A stretch of 64,000 nt of DNA. Origin: Streptomyces olivaceoviridis (GTDB taxonomy: Bacteria; Actinomycetota; Actinomycetes; Streptomycetales; Streptomycetaceae). Under the pieces are notes generated by a model, which was not told where the DNA came from, made no database searches, and saw nothing but the letters and a program-made list of their open reading frames with translations. The stretch is from the NCBI RefSeq assembly GCF_014650115.1, contig NZ_BMUI01000014.1, positions 124,001 to 188,000 on the forward strand, written 5' to 3'. Positions 24,006-32,713 of this stretch are shown piece after piece (the stretch's first letter is position 1; each line of letters begins with the position of its first letter). The position numbers and the translations under genes were made by a program.

Positions 24006-25523
24006 ATGAGCCAGACAGCTTCGGAACGCTACCGGAACGCCCATCCGCGCCCGAGCGTCGAATCCGCTCTCGTGCGGCGGGTCCGCGAGGTCGCGGCGGA
24101 GCGGCGGCAGGCCCGCGCGGTCTCCGGTGCGAAGACCTCGATGACCTACGGTGAGCTCGACGACCGGTTGATGGTCTGGAGCGACGATCTCCGTCGCCAC
24201 GGCGGCCGGCCAGGCACCGTGGTGGCACTGGGCGTGGCCGACCCCGCCTACCTGGCTCCCGCCTACCTGGCCGCCCGGGCCGCCGGCCTGGTTCCGCTGA
24301 TGATGGACCCCCACCAGCCGGCGGAACGGCGCGACCAGGTGCTGCGCGCCGCCCGGCCGGCGCTCACGATGCGCGTTCAGGACACGCCCGAGTACCTGCC
24401 CACCGAGTTCGACCCGCGGACCCTGCCGGAGGCCGCGGGCTACGTCGGCTTCACCTCCGGCACCCAGGGACCGCCCAAGGGCATCGTCTCCCAGGAGGCG
24501 GGCGTGCTGCACTTCCTGGAGTGGGAGCGTCAGCTGCTTGGCCTGGAACCGGGCCAGCGGGTGGCGATGATCAGTCCACCGACGTTCGAGGTCATCTTCC
24601 GCGAACTGGGACTGGCACTGTGCGGTGGCGGTGAGCTGGTCGTCGCCCCGGCGGTGACACGGGTGGACCCGTCCGCCGTGGTGCCGTGGCTGGCCGACCA
24701 TGACGTCGACGTGGTGCACGTGGTGCCCAGTCTCGCGGCCCGGTGGGCGGCAGCGGCCCAGCACCGGCGGGCGGACCGGCTTCGGTGGACGCTGTTCGCC
24801 GGCGAACCCCTGCACTCCCACCACGTCGAGGTGTGGCGGGCAGTGGCACCGGACGCGAGGGTGATCAACCTTTACGGTCCCTCGGAGACGACCCTGGCGA
24901 AGTTCTGGTACGCCGTGCCCCCGAATCCGACGCCCGGTCCGCAACCGGCCGGACGACCGCTGCCCCAGACCCGGTTGCGGCAACTGCCCCTGCGCAGCGC
25001 GGACGAGCCCGGCGGTGGCGCGTCGTTCCAAGTGGCCATCGAGACACCGTACGGCTCCCTGGGCTATCTCGACGGCACGGCGACGGAGGCCGACCACGCC
25101 GCACTGCGCCGCACCGCCGGCCTGACCACCTTCACCAGCCAGGACATCGGTGAGCTCGACGAGAGCGGAAACCTCGTCATCAAGGGCCGGACGGACTCAC
25201 AGGTCAAACGGCGAGGAGTCTTCGTCGATCTGGCGGCGATCGAACAGGCCGCGATCGCCCAGCCCTCGGTCCGCCTGGCCTGCTGTTTCCAGTTGGCCCC
25301 GGACGCGGGCGGAACCGTGGTCCTCGCACTGGAAACCGACGGTGAGCTGCCGCTGGCGGAGCTGCGCCAACACCTCCGGCGCCAGCTGGGGCCCCAGTCT
25401 CCCGACGAGTTCCGGCTGGTCGAACGCATCCCGCTCAATCCGAACGGCAAGATCGACCGACGGGAACTGCTCGGCCGACTCACCGGGACCGGCCGGCAAG
25501 AAGAGCGAACGACATCACACTGA
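24006..25523 (+). CDS. Stand-alone NRPS-type adenylation enzyme
   Basis: This 505-aa AMP-forming enzyme has the core motifs A3 FTSGTQGPPKG, A5 NLYGPSETT, A8-like KRRGVFVDLAAIEQ and A10 NPNGKIDR with the catalytic Lys. The A7 region is unusual (TSQDIGELDESG instead of YxTGD). The N-terminal part is shortened relative to 520-550-aa family members. It would charge an amino acid onto the free carrier (14124) or the carrier of 18226. Position next to glutamate mutase suggests 3-methylaspartate or glutamate, but the selectivity code was not decoded. GAAGGA ahead of ATG 24006 favours it over the ATG at 24000. Confidence 0.88.
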   Translation: MSQTASERYRNAHPRPSVESALVRRVREVAAERRQARAVSGAKTSMTYGELDDRLMVWSDDLRRHGGRPGTVVALGVADPAYLAPAYLAARAAGLVPLMMDPHQPAERRDQVLRAARPALTMRVQDTPEYLPTEFDPRTLPEAAGYVGFTSGTQGPPKGIVSQEAGVLHFLEWERQLLGLEPGQRVAMISPPTFEVIFRELGLALCGGGELVVAPAVTRVDPSAVVPWLADHDVDVVHVVPSLAARWAAAAQHRRADRLRWTLFAGEPLHSHHVEVWRAVAPDARVINLYGPSETTLAKFWYAVPPNPTPGPQPAGRPLPQTRLRQLPLRSADEPGGGASFQVAIETPYGSLGYLDGTATEADHAALRRTAGLTTFTSQDIGELDESGNLVIKGRTDSQVKRRGVFVDLAAIEQAAIAQPSVRLACCFQLAPDAGGTVVLALETDGELPLAELRQHLRRQLGPQSPDEFRLVERIPLNPNGKIDRRELLGRLTGTGRQEERTTSH

Positions 25524-25626
25524 GTACTGGGGCTGTGTCCAGGGAAGCGTCGTCGACCCGGGCCGAACACGGCCGGCGTGACCGGCCGTCATGTTCCGCA
25601 ACGCAGCCATCCGAGAAGGGAATCCC

Positions 25627-26001
25627 GTGGTAGGAGTGCGTCTCGACCACCTCCGGGTCGATGTCCATGACATCGAGAGGGCCGAACGGTTCTACTCGGA
25701 GGCACTGGGACTGCGGCGGATCGTCCGGTACGAGACCGAGAACGGCGTCATCTTGCAGATGGGTCCCGGCGGAGCACCACCCGGAGTCGAGCTGTGGTTC
25801 GAGTCCGGGCTGGAGCCCCGCCCGAGTGCGACGGAACATCTGGCGTTCGCCGTCGACGACGTCCACGGCCTGCTGGAACACGTCCGCGCTCTCGGCTACG
25901 AGGTGGTGAGGGAGCCGTGGCAGATCGGTGACGAGACCGTCGCCTTCGTCCGCGATCCCGACGGGCATCTCGTGGAGCTCAACGATTTCGCCGGCCGGTG
26001 A
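25627..26001 (+). CDS. VOC-family (glyoxalase/dioxygenase-fold) protein 1
   Basis: This 124-aa single-unit VOC protein begins VRLDHLRVDVHDIERAERFY, includes TEHLAFAVDD, and ends TVAFVRDPDGHLVELND. Potential metal ligands are the early His, the His of TEHLAF and the late Glu. Such proteins act as isomerases, dioxygenases or antibiotic-binding resistance proteins. It is paralogous to the protein at 28578-28946 and to the remnant at 7081, so the cluster has three copies of one VOC type. GTG 25627 follows GAGAAGGG. Confidence 0.8.
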   Translation: MVGVRLDHLRVDVHDIERAERFYSEALGLRRIVRYETENGVILQMGPGGAPPGVELWFESGLEPRPSATEHLAFAVDDVHGLLEHVRALGYEVVREPWQIGDETVAFVRDPDGHLVELNDFAGR

Positions 26002-26213
26002 CTCGACGCACCGCAGTCTCACACCCGCATCCGGCCAGGCACGGCCCGTACCCATGGCAGCTGGACCAGGCGCGCAGGCTCGGCCGCCTGAAGGACGTCA
26101 TCCACGACAGCGGGAGCCGGGTATGAGCCGGCCGGCCACGCCGCGACACGGCCACGCTGCCGTACCCCATCAGCCGTCACGTTGAGAGAACCCCGACAGA
26201 TCGGAGGGCCACG

Positions 26214-27419
26214 GTGCCCGGTCCAGGCTGGTACCTGATCGACGATGCCGAGGAGCAGGAGGTCATCGAGGCGCTGCGAGAAGGCCACCTCTCCCGCTAT
26301 CGCTTCGGCGACGAGTCGTCCGTGTCCAAGACGATGCGGTTCGAGCGGGAGATGGCCGCACTGCTCGGCAGCCCGCACGCCCTGGCCGTGAACAGCTGCA
26401 CATCGGCGCTCGTGGCCGGGCTGACCGGTCTCGGCGTCGGCCCGGGGGACGAGGTGATCGTGCCCGGCTACACCTTCATCGCCTCCATCGCGGCGGTGCT
26501 CTTCACCGGCGCCCGGCCGGTGCTGGCCGAGATCGACGAAAGCCTGACGCTGGCTCCGGACGACGTCGCGGCGAAGCTCACCCCACGCACCAAGGCGATC
26601 ATGCCGGTGCACATGATCGGCGCACCCGCCGACCTGGACCGGCTGCTCGCGGTCGCGGACGGCATACCCCTGCTGGAGGACTGCGCTCAGGCGTGCGGCG
26701 GTTCGTACCGCGGCCGGCGGCTGGGCACCATCGGCGTGGCGGGGGCCTTCTCGTTCAACACCGGCAAGACGATGACCACGGGCGACGGTGGCCTGCTGGT
26801 CACCGAGTCGTCCGAGGTGTACCGGCAGGCGTTCGCTTTCCACGACCACGGGTTCGCGCCGGACCGGGCGGGCCTGGTCGAGGAGGGCCCGCGGATGGGG
26901 ATCAACCTGCGGATGCACGAGCTGGCCGCCGCCCTGGGCCTGGCACAGGTGCGCAAGCTCGACCGCGCACTGGAGCACTGCCGCCGCCTGGCGGCCGTGG
27001 TGCGCGAGGGACTGGACGGTGTGCCGGGCGTCGGCCACCGCGTCATCCACGACGAGGGCTGGTGCGGCACGGCGCACGTCCTGATCTTCGAGGATCCGGT
27101 ACGAGCGGCGGCGTTCGCGCGCGAACTGGGCGGGTCCACCCTGGACGCCTCGACCAAGCACAACTACGCCCGCGCGGGCCAGCTGCACGCCGAGTTCGCC
27201 CGGACCGACGCGAACGGCGAGCGACGGATACGGAACGCCGCCCCCGGCGACCTGCCGCGCACCGACGACCTGCTGTCCCGGTCGGTCGCACTCAGCGTGG
27301 GCGTGGTGGACGGCTATCTGGGCACGCTGGGCGAGGTCACCGTGCTCGACACCCCGCAGGAGGCCGCGGCGAAGACCGCGAAAGTGCGCGAGGTGCTGCT
27401 GCGCACCGCCATCGGATGA
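26214..27419 (+). CDS. DegT/DnrJ/EryC1-family PLP-dependent sugar aminotransferase
   Basis: This 401-aa protein is a sugar aminotransferase: HALAVNSCTSALVAGLTGLG, GDEVIVPGYTFIAS, PLLEDCAQACGGSYRG (PLP-stacking and Asp region) and FSFNTGKTMTTGDGG with the PLP lysine. Family members aminate NDP-linked or free keto-sugars. Beside the GMC oxidase and the heptose route it probably installs an amino group on the heptose, as in the 4-amino-4-deoxyheptose of septacidin. The GTG start has GGAGGG upstream. A 13-bp inverted repeat right after its stop probably ends the transcript. Confidence 0.9.
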   Translation: MPGPGWYLIDDAEEQEVIEALREGHLSRYRFGDESSVSKTMRFEREMAALLGSPHALAVNSCTSALVAGLTGLGVGPGDEVIVPGYTFIASIAAVLFTGARPVLAEIDESLTLAPDDVAAKLTPRTKAIMPVHMIGAPADLDRLLAVADGIPLLEDCAQACGGSYRGRRLGTIGVAGAFSFNTGKTMTTGDGGLLVTESSEVYRQAFAFHDHGFAPDRAGLVEEGPRMGINLRMHELAAALGLAQVRKLDRALEHCRRLAAVVREGLDGVPGVGHRVIHDEGWCGTAHVLIFEDPVRAAAFARELGGSTLDASTKHNYARAGQLHAEFARTDANGERRIRNAAPGDLPRTDDLLSRSVALSVGVVDGYLGTLGEVTVLDTPQEAAAKTAKVREVLLRTAIG

Positions 27420-27467
27420 CCGGAGGGCGGTGCCGTCCCGGCCACCGCGGACGACACCGCCCTCCGG
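27420..27467 (+). terminator. Inverted repeat after the aminotransferase gene
   Basis: Arms 27420-27432 and 27455-27467 (13 bp, CCGGAGGGCGGTG and its complement) are perfectly complementary across a 22-nt loop. It begins at the base after the stop codon, as expected for an actinobacterial intrinsic or attenuating hairpin. Confidence 0.6.
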
Positions 27468-27582
27468 CCGATGTGCGGTCCGGGCGGCGCTGCGCCGGGC
27501 GGGACCAGCTCGGCCTTGGAGCCCGGCCGCGACCTGCTCCGCGCGATCAAGGTCATCCCGCTGTGCCCCCGTGAGGAGAACC

Positions 27583-28161
27583 GTGCTCATCGTCTTCGAC
27601 CTGATGGACACCTTGTTGACCGATCCGTTCCGGCGCGCTCACGAGGCCGCGTGCGGGTTGACGTTCGCCGAGTTCGAGGCGGTGCGTCCGGACGGTGTGT
27701 ACCACCGGCTGGAACGGGGCGAGATCACCGAGGCCGACTACTGGCGCAGTCTCGTCGACAGCGGCCTGGACTGGGACGTCGAGGAGTTCCACCGGGTGCG
27801 CCGCGCGGGCTACGCCTGGATCGACGGCATGCGCGACCTGGTGTCCGACTGCACCGCCGCCCACACGGTCGTGATCGGGTCGAACTACGCGGACTGGATC
27901 GACGAGGTGGTACGGGACCACCTGCACGGCCTGGACGTGGACGTGTTCGCCTCGTGCCGGCTGGGCGTGCGCAAGCCGTCGCCCCGGTTCTTCGAACTGC
28001 TGGCGGACGCCACGAACACGCCACTGCGGAACGTGCTGCTGGTGGACGACAAACAAGTCAACACCGACGCGGTGGCGGCGCTGGGTGGCACCGGTGTCCG
28101 TTTCACCGACGCGGTGGACACCCGCGAGGCGCTCCGGAAGGCGGGCTTGGCCGGTATCTGA
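27583..28161 (+). CDS. HAD-family phosphatase, candidate heptose-bisphosphate phosphatase
   Basis: This 192-aa haloacid-dehalogenase hydrolase has motif I FDLMDTLL (nucleophile Asp), motif II VIGSN, motif III Lys in RKPSPRFFE and motif IV LLVDDKQVN. A cap between motifs I and II makes it a subclass I HAD rather than the HisB-like GmhB of Gram-negatives. As the only phosphatase in the cluster it is the best candidate for removing the C7 phosphate from heptose 1,7-bisphosphate, the step between the kinase and nucleotidyltransferase halves of the fusion (SepL role). GTG 27583 has GAGGAGAA upstream. Another phosphate ester substrate is possible. Confidence 0.75.
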   Translation: MLIVFDLMDTLLTDPFRRAHEAACGLTFAEFEAVRPDGVYHRLERGEITEADYWRSLVDSGLDWDVEEFHRVRRAGYAWIDGMRDLVSDCTAAHTVVIGSNYADWIDEVVRDHLHGLDVDVFASCRLGVRKPSPRFFELLADATNTPLRNVLLVDDKQVNTDAVAALGGTGVRFTDAVDTREALRKAGLAGI

Positions 28162-28577
28162 GCGCTTCGAGGGCATCGCGCGCGCCCTGACCTCCGCGGG
28201 CGAGGTCGTCGGACAGAACCCTGGCCGCCGCGGGGGTCTGCGGCACGGACCGCATCGACTTCCGGGGGCGGGCGGACCGGCGTTCCCCGCGGCGCCCACA
28301 GCCGGTGCCCGGCCGGCCGGACCGGCTACCGCGAGCGCCTGCTGGGAGACACCTCTGCCTCGGGAGGCCCGGCGCGTTCCGGGACTTGGCGGCGGGACGC
28401 GCCGACCCGCGCGCCGGTCCAGGCGCCACGTCGACTTCCACGTCGCGCCGCGGCTGCTCACCGCGGGTGTCCTCGATCCGATGTCCACCGGCCATCCCGC
28501 TCCGGCCCGAGGACTCCGGCACGGCCACGTTCCGGGGCTTGGCGGCGGGACGCGCCGCCAAGCCCGTCATCGGGACG
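28162..28577. other. Non-coding region with a 30-bp direct repeat
   Basis: This convergent region separates the HAD gene (plus) from the VOC gene (minus). It has no convincing gene. It contains two near-identical 30-bp copies (28375-28404 and 28528-28557), listed separately. Confidence 0.45.
28375..28557. repeat. Imperfect 30-bp direct repeat pair
   Basis: Copies at 28375-28404 and 28528-28557 (beginning CGTTCCGGG and ending GACGCGCCG) match at 29 of 30 bases, the difference being A/G at the tenth base. They lie 153 bp apart in non-coding DNA between convergent genes. This could be a duplicated gene end, a recombination scar or a regulatory repeat. Confidence 0.7.
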
Positions 28578-28946
28578 CTAGCTGAAGTGCTTCAGCTCGA
28601 TCCGGTGGCCGTCGGGGTCGACGACGAACGCCATCGTCTCCCCTTCGATGGAGAACGGCTCACGCACCACCTTGTAGCCGAGCCGGCGGACCCGCTCGAC
28701 CCATGCGGGCACGTCGTCAGCGAGGAACGCGACGTGCTCGGTGGCGCTGGCGACCGGTGTGAGATCGCGCAGCATGGTGAGTTCGACGCCGGGCAGCCGG
28801 CCGCCGGGCGCCATCATCTGGATGACACCGTCCGGCAGGTCGTAGCGGAACACCCGCTCGAAGCCCAAGGCGTCGCGGTAGAACGCCTCGGCCGCGTCCA
28901 TGTCCTGTACGTCGAGGCGGACGCTGTCGAAACGCAGGTCGGTCAC
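28578..28946 (-). CDS. VOC-family (glyoxalase/dioxygenase-fold) protein 2
   Basis: This 122-aa paralogue of VOC protein 1 has LRFDSVRLDVQDMDAAEAFY, ATEHVAFLADD and MAFVVDPDGHRIELKHFS. The His and Glu positions are kept. It is the last gene of the minus-strand operon that begins at 33562, about 95 bp behind the carbamoyltransferase. A role in isomerisation, oxidation or product sequestration cannot be separated by sequence. Confidence 0.8.
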   Translation of the reverse strand: MTDLRFDSVRLDVQDMDAAEAFYRDALGFERVFRYDLPDGVIQMMAPGGRLPGVELTMLRDLTPVASATEHVAFLADDVPAWVERVRRLGYKVVREPFSIEGETMAFVVDPDGHRIELKHFS

Positions 28947-29040
28947 TGTGTCTCCCTCCCAGGGGCCGGACGGGGGTCCGGGGTACGGATCGGGGGGCGA
29001 TCCCGCCGGGACGCCCCCCGATGGTTCTTCGTGCGCCGCG

Positions 29041-31020
29041 TCAGCGGACCCGGAAGTCCACGACCCGGTGCTCCCACAGCAGCAGCAGTGTGTCCAGGGT
29101 TTCCTCGTCGGCGGGCAGTCCGCGGGCCGCCGCCGACGTCGGTTCCGACGCGGCTGCCTGGAGGAGGCCGAACACCGGCTCCGACACGGAGACGGGCTTC
29201 GCCCCCTGGGTACGGAACGACACGATGCGTTCGACCGAGCCGTCCGCCGTCGCCACCACGCGCAGCCGGGTCGCCGGGTGGAGCACCACGTCCGCGGTGT
29301 GGAGCACGGCGCGGAACCCGGGCTTGCGCCGGACCGCGTGGCCGGGCACGACGGCCAGGTCGAGCGTCGTGGTCACCAGGCACCGCAGCACATCGCCGAC
29401 CGACTGCACGATCGGCTCGGCGAAGTTGTTGAACGACGTGTTCAGCAGCACCGGCACGTCCGTGGCCGCGCGGAAACCGTCGATCAGCTCCCACATCACC
29501 GGGTTGGTGTCCCGGTGCACGGTCTGCACGCGTGCGCTGCCGTCCACGTGGGTGACGGCGGGCAGCTTCTCCCGCCATTCGGGGCGGACGTCCACGACGC
29601 AGCCCATGAAGTCCAGGCGCGCCTTGGTGGCGGTGAGGTCGAACACCTCGTGCGCGGACTCGGCGAGGACCGCGGGGGCGAAGGGCCGGAACCCCTCCCT
29701 CTTCTTGATCATCGCGTTGACCCGGTCGCGGCTGCCGGCGTCGCGGGGATCGGCCAGGATGCTGCGGTGGCCGAGGGCCCGTGGCCCGAATTCGGACCGT
29801 CCGTGCGCCCAGCCCACGACTTGGCCGGCCGCGACCGCCGACGCCGCGTACCGCGCCTCCTCACCCGGCGCGATCTCCTCCACGTCCACGAAGGCGCTCC
29901 ACCCGGCCAGTTCGGCCCGCACCACGTCCCGGTCGCCCAGGTCGGGCCCGAGGAAGGCGTTGACGAGCCCCTTGCCCCGGCGACCGCCGGTGACCTCCGC
30001 CTGCCAGTGCTGCGCCGCACCCGCCGACGCGCCCGCGTCGTGCGAGGCCGGGTGGACGAAGACCTCGTCGAACAGGCCCCACTGCAGGACGCGGCCATTG
30101 GCCGTCGAGTTGTGGGTCACGCCACCGGACAGACACAGCCGGGTGGCCCCCGTCTGCCGCGCCCAGTGGCTCAGCAGATGGTGCTCCACCTCCTCCAGCG
30201 TCGCCTGGAGGGCCGCCGCCAGGTCGGAGTCCTGCTGTCGGATCGGCTCACCGCGCCTGCGCGGCTTGAACCCGGCGTGCAGCAGATGCTTCACCACGGC
30301 GCCGCTGTCCATGGTGTACCCGCCGCCGTCCGACAGTTCGTAGTGCGGGCGGAAACAGTCGCGGTACACCGACGGGTCACCGTAGGGCGCGAGTCCCATG
30401 ACCTTGTACTCGTCGAAGCGGCGGAAGCCGAGGAAGGGCAGCAGCGCCAGGTACAGATGGCCCAGCGAGTGCCGGTCGGGATAGCTGTGCAGCAGCTTCA
30501 GGCCGCCGTCGGTGCACTCGAACACCGAAACGGCCTCGGCCTCGCCGTTGCCGTCGATGACCACCGCGAGAGCGCTGTCGAACCCCGAGTCGGCGAAGGA
30601 ACCGAACGCGTGGGCGCGGTGGTGCTTGGTGAAGTGGATGTCCCCTTGCTGGAACTCCCGTCCCAGCGCGTCGGTGAGACGCGTCGTCAGCAGCTCCCGC
30701 GCGGACAGCACGGGCGCATCGGGGACCTTCAGGTACTCCAGGCCGACCTCCAGGTCGGCGTAGTCCTCCCCGAAGAAGAACGCGACGTCGTCGACGTCCT
30801 CCGCGCGCACGCCGGCCAGCTCCAGGCAGGCCTTCGCCGCCGAGGCGGGGAACAGGTTGGAGTGCTTGAGCCGGTTGAGACGCTCCTCCTCGACCGCGGC
30901 GACCACCGTCCCGTCCACGACCAGGGCCGCGGCGGAATCGTGGAACAGGTACTCCGGCACGTCGGGCATGAAGGTCCCGGCCAGATCGGAGAAGCTGCCC
31001 GTGATACCCAATGTGATCAT
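29041..31020 (-). CDS. NodU/CmcH/TobZ-type O-carbamoyltransferase
   Basis: This 659-aa protein has the two-part fold of this family. The N-terminal YrdC-unrelated domain carries the metal-binding KHHRAHA, the phosphate loop LSGGVTHNSTANGR and GRSEFGPRALGHRSIL. The C-terminal domain has LLNTSFNNFAEPIV. Family enzymes use carbamoyl phosphate and ATP to carbamoylate a hydroxyl group of a sugar or core. It is somewhat longer than TobZ-like proteins (about 570 aa). ATG 31020 has GAGGAG seven bases upstream. It sits 16 bp behind the small unknown gene. A carbamoyl-sugar in the heptose product, as in bleomycin, is a plausible outcome. Confidence 0.9.
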   Translation of the reverse strand: MITLGITGSFSDLAGTFMPDVPEYLFHDSAAALVVDGTVVAAVEEERLNRLKHSNLFPASAAKACLELAGVRAEDVDDVAFFFGEDYADLEVGLEYLKVPDAPVLSARELLTTRLTDALGREFQQGDIHFTKHHRAHAFGSFADSGFDSALAVVIDGNGEAEAVSVFECTDGGLKLLHSYPDRHSLGHLYLALLPFLGFRRFDEYKVMGLAPYGDPSVYRDCFRPHYELSDGGGYTMDSGAVVKHLLHAGFKPRRRGEPIRQQDSDLAAALQATLEEVEHHLLSHWARQTGATRLCLSGGVTHNSTANGRVLQWGLFDEVFVHPASHDAGASAGAAQHWQAEVTGGRRGKGLVNAFLGPDLGDRDVVRAELAGWSAFVDVEEIAPGEEARYAASAVAAGQVVGWAHGRSEFGPRALGHRSILADPRDAGSRDRVNAMIKKREGFRPFAPAVLAESAHEVFDLTATKARLDFMGCVVDVRPEWREKLPAVTHVDGSARVQTVHRDTNPVMWELIDGFRAATDVPVLLNTSFNNFAEPIVQSVGDVLRCLVTTTLDLAVVPGHAVRRKPGFRAVLHTADVVLHPATRLRVVATADGSVERIVSFRTQGAKPVSVSEPVFGLLQAAASEPTSAAARGLPADEETLDTLLLLWEHRVVDFRVR

Positions 31021-31036
31021 GTACTGACTCCTCGTG

Positions 31037-31471
31037 TCACGCGGCTGTCCAGCGCAGTGCAGTGGCCTTGCCCTCGTCGACCCGGTAGGCGGAGCGCCCG
31101 TCGACCACGACCTGCGCACCCGCACCCAGCCGCACGGTCCACGCGTACGGCTCCCCGTCCGCGGCGGGCCACCAGGCCTGGCCGCCGTGGGCGATGGACA
31201 CGGTGGCATCGCTGGTCGTGGTCAGCACGACCACCGAACGGACCGGTCCCAGGGCGTGTGCCGGGTCCGGCTTCTCCACGGACTGCCACGTGTCCCGTGC
31301 GGCTGCCTGCTCACCGGGCTCGCGACCCGCGCCCAGCACGGGGCCGACGACGTCCAGCTCGCCGTCGGCGTACGCCCATCCCCGCAGCAGCACGGCGCGG
31401 GCGGCCAGATCGGCCGACTCGAACCTCACCTGCGCGCCGTGCGCCGTCGATCGCGTCTCGTCCACGTTCAC
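31037..31471 (-). CDS. Unknown 144-aa protein in the carbamoyltransferase operon
   Basis: I do not recognise this protein. The translation is soluble, acidic and beta-rich (alternating strands such as VRSVVVLTTTSDATVSIAHG), with no obvious catalytic motif or signal peptide. The GTG start overlaps the stop of the radical SAM gene (GTGA), so it is co-translated with it. Coding reality is supported by overlap, codon bias and tight packing. It may be a partner of the radical SAM enzyme. Confidence 0.6.
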   Translation of the reverse strand: MNVDETRSTAHGAQVRFESADLAARAVLLRGWAYADGELDVVGPVLGAGREPGEQAAARDTWQSVEKPDPAHALGPVRSVVVLTTTSDATVSIAHGGQAWWPAADGEPYAWTVRLGAGAQVVVDGRSAYRVDEGKATALRWTAA

Positions 31472-32712
31472 GCTCCCGTCTCATGGGGCACCGCCGGCAG
31501 CACGTCGAAGCCGTCGTACCAGGCCCTGGTCTTGCCCGAGTCGAGCAGGCGGGGATTGAACCACTCCCACTGCGCGCCACCCGGCTCGGTGACCTCCTTG
31601 TGGAACCGGTGGAAGCCCTCCTTCTGCCGCCTGGCCTCCCGGAACGACTGGCCGAACGCGCACTTGGCGCAGATGGCCATCTCGGTGTTGCGGGAGCGGA
31701 ACTCGAGCGCCTCCGGCTTCGCCCAGATCTCCTCCAGCGTCTCGTGCTGGAGATTGCCGAGCACCTTCTCGCCGTTGTAGTCGTGGCAGCACGGGACGAC
31801 GCGCCCGTCCCACAGGATGGCCACGGAGTTCCACGGCCGGGTGCACGGTTCGGTGTAGCCGGCCGACGTGTGCTCGCCCAGCTCGGCCACGAGCTCGTCG
31901 CCGAAGTCCCAGCGCTCAAGCCGGATGACCACACCGCGGTCGACACCCAGCTCCTCGCAGTAGGCGAGGAACTGCTCGGCCTCCTCGTTGTTGGCGTGCA
32001 TGTTGATCATCTGCAGGGTGAGGTTGGTGTCGTATCCGCCCTCGTCGCGCAACCGCACCAGCTCGCGCAGATTGCGGTCGGCGATGTCGAACCGGGCCGC
32101 CCTGCCGCGGATGGACTTGTAGACGTCCGGGTCCAGGGAGTCCAGCGACAGCACCATGTTCGCGAGGCCCGCCTTGAGGACCGCCTCGGCCCGCTTGGGC
32201 AGCAGACTCGGCGGGTTGCACGACAGGCCGGTGTGCACGCCGTGGCTCAGCGCGATGGCGATGGCCTCGCCGATGCCCCTGTGCAGCAGGGACTCCCCGA
32301 AGTGGTGCAGTGCGCAGAACTTCGTGTCACCGCTGACCTGGCGCATGATCGAGTCGAACAGCTCCAGCGACATGTCGCCGAGGCCGCGGTCCATCTCGAA
32401 GGTGCGCGGGCACATCTTGCAGGTGTACGGGCAGCGGTTGGTCAGCTCGATCTGCTCGATCTTGGGCAGCCGGCCCGCCTGCCGGGACGGACCGCTGTCG
32501 AGCCACCGGTTGGCCGCGTCGCGGTCCGCGAAGACCAGGTCCAGCTCCTCGGCGACCTCGGGGACGCCGATCGAGGCGGACGGCGAGTCGTAGATCGCCT
32601 CCAGTGCCTCCACGGTCGCCCACGTGTCGACGGCCTGCTTCTTGCTGATGTGGTTGGTGAGGACGACGGTGTCGCCGACCTGCCGGTAGCTGAAGAATGG
32701 CAGCAGGTACAC
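31468..32712 (-). CDS. Radical SAM enzyme with SPASM-type C-terminus
   Basis: This 414-aa protein has the radical SAM cluster motif CxxxCxxC at Cys 94, 98 and 101 (NRCPYTCKMCP) and a SPASM-like C-terminal region with PCTRPWNSVAILWDGRVVPC and CAKC that should bind a further Fe-S cluster. About 80 N-terminal residues precede the barrel. Such proteins modify peptides, sugars or carrier-bound substrates through a 5'-deoxyadenosyl radical. The GTG start at 32712 has GGAGG seven bases ahead. It follows the dioxygenase gene by one base. Epimerisation or dehydrogenation of a sugar is plausible, but the substrate is not known. Confidence 0.87.
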   Translation of the reverse strand: MYLLPFFSYRQVGDTVVLTNHISKKQAVDTWATVEALEAIYDSPSASIGVPEVAEELDLVFADRDAANRWLDSGPSRQAGRLPKIEQIELTNRCPYTCKMCPRTFEMDRGLGDMSLELFDSIMRQVSGDTKFCALHHFGESLLHRGIGEAIAIALSHGVHTGLSCNPPSLLPKRAEAVLKAGLANMVLSLDSLDPDVYKSIRGRAARFDIADRNLRELVRLRDEGGYDTNLTLQMINMHANNEEAEQFLAYCEELGVDRGVVIRLERWDFGDELVAELGEHTSAGYTEPCTRPWNSVAILWDGRVVPCCHDYNGEKVLGNLQHETLEEIWAKPEALEFRSRNTEMAICAKCAFGQSFREARRQKEGFHRFHKEVTEPGGAQWEWFNPRLLDSGKTRAWYDGFDVLPAVPHETGA

Positions 32713-32713
32713 C

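Noticed and set aside
7113-28161. Calling the first cluster a bleomycin relative
   Set aside because: An HldE-like enzyme, GT9 and carbamoyltransferase also occur in bleomycin-type clusters, but there is no NRPS megasynthase here and a GmhA domain plus HldD points to heptose.
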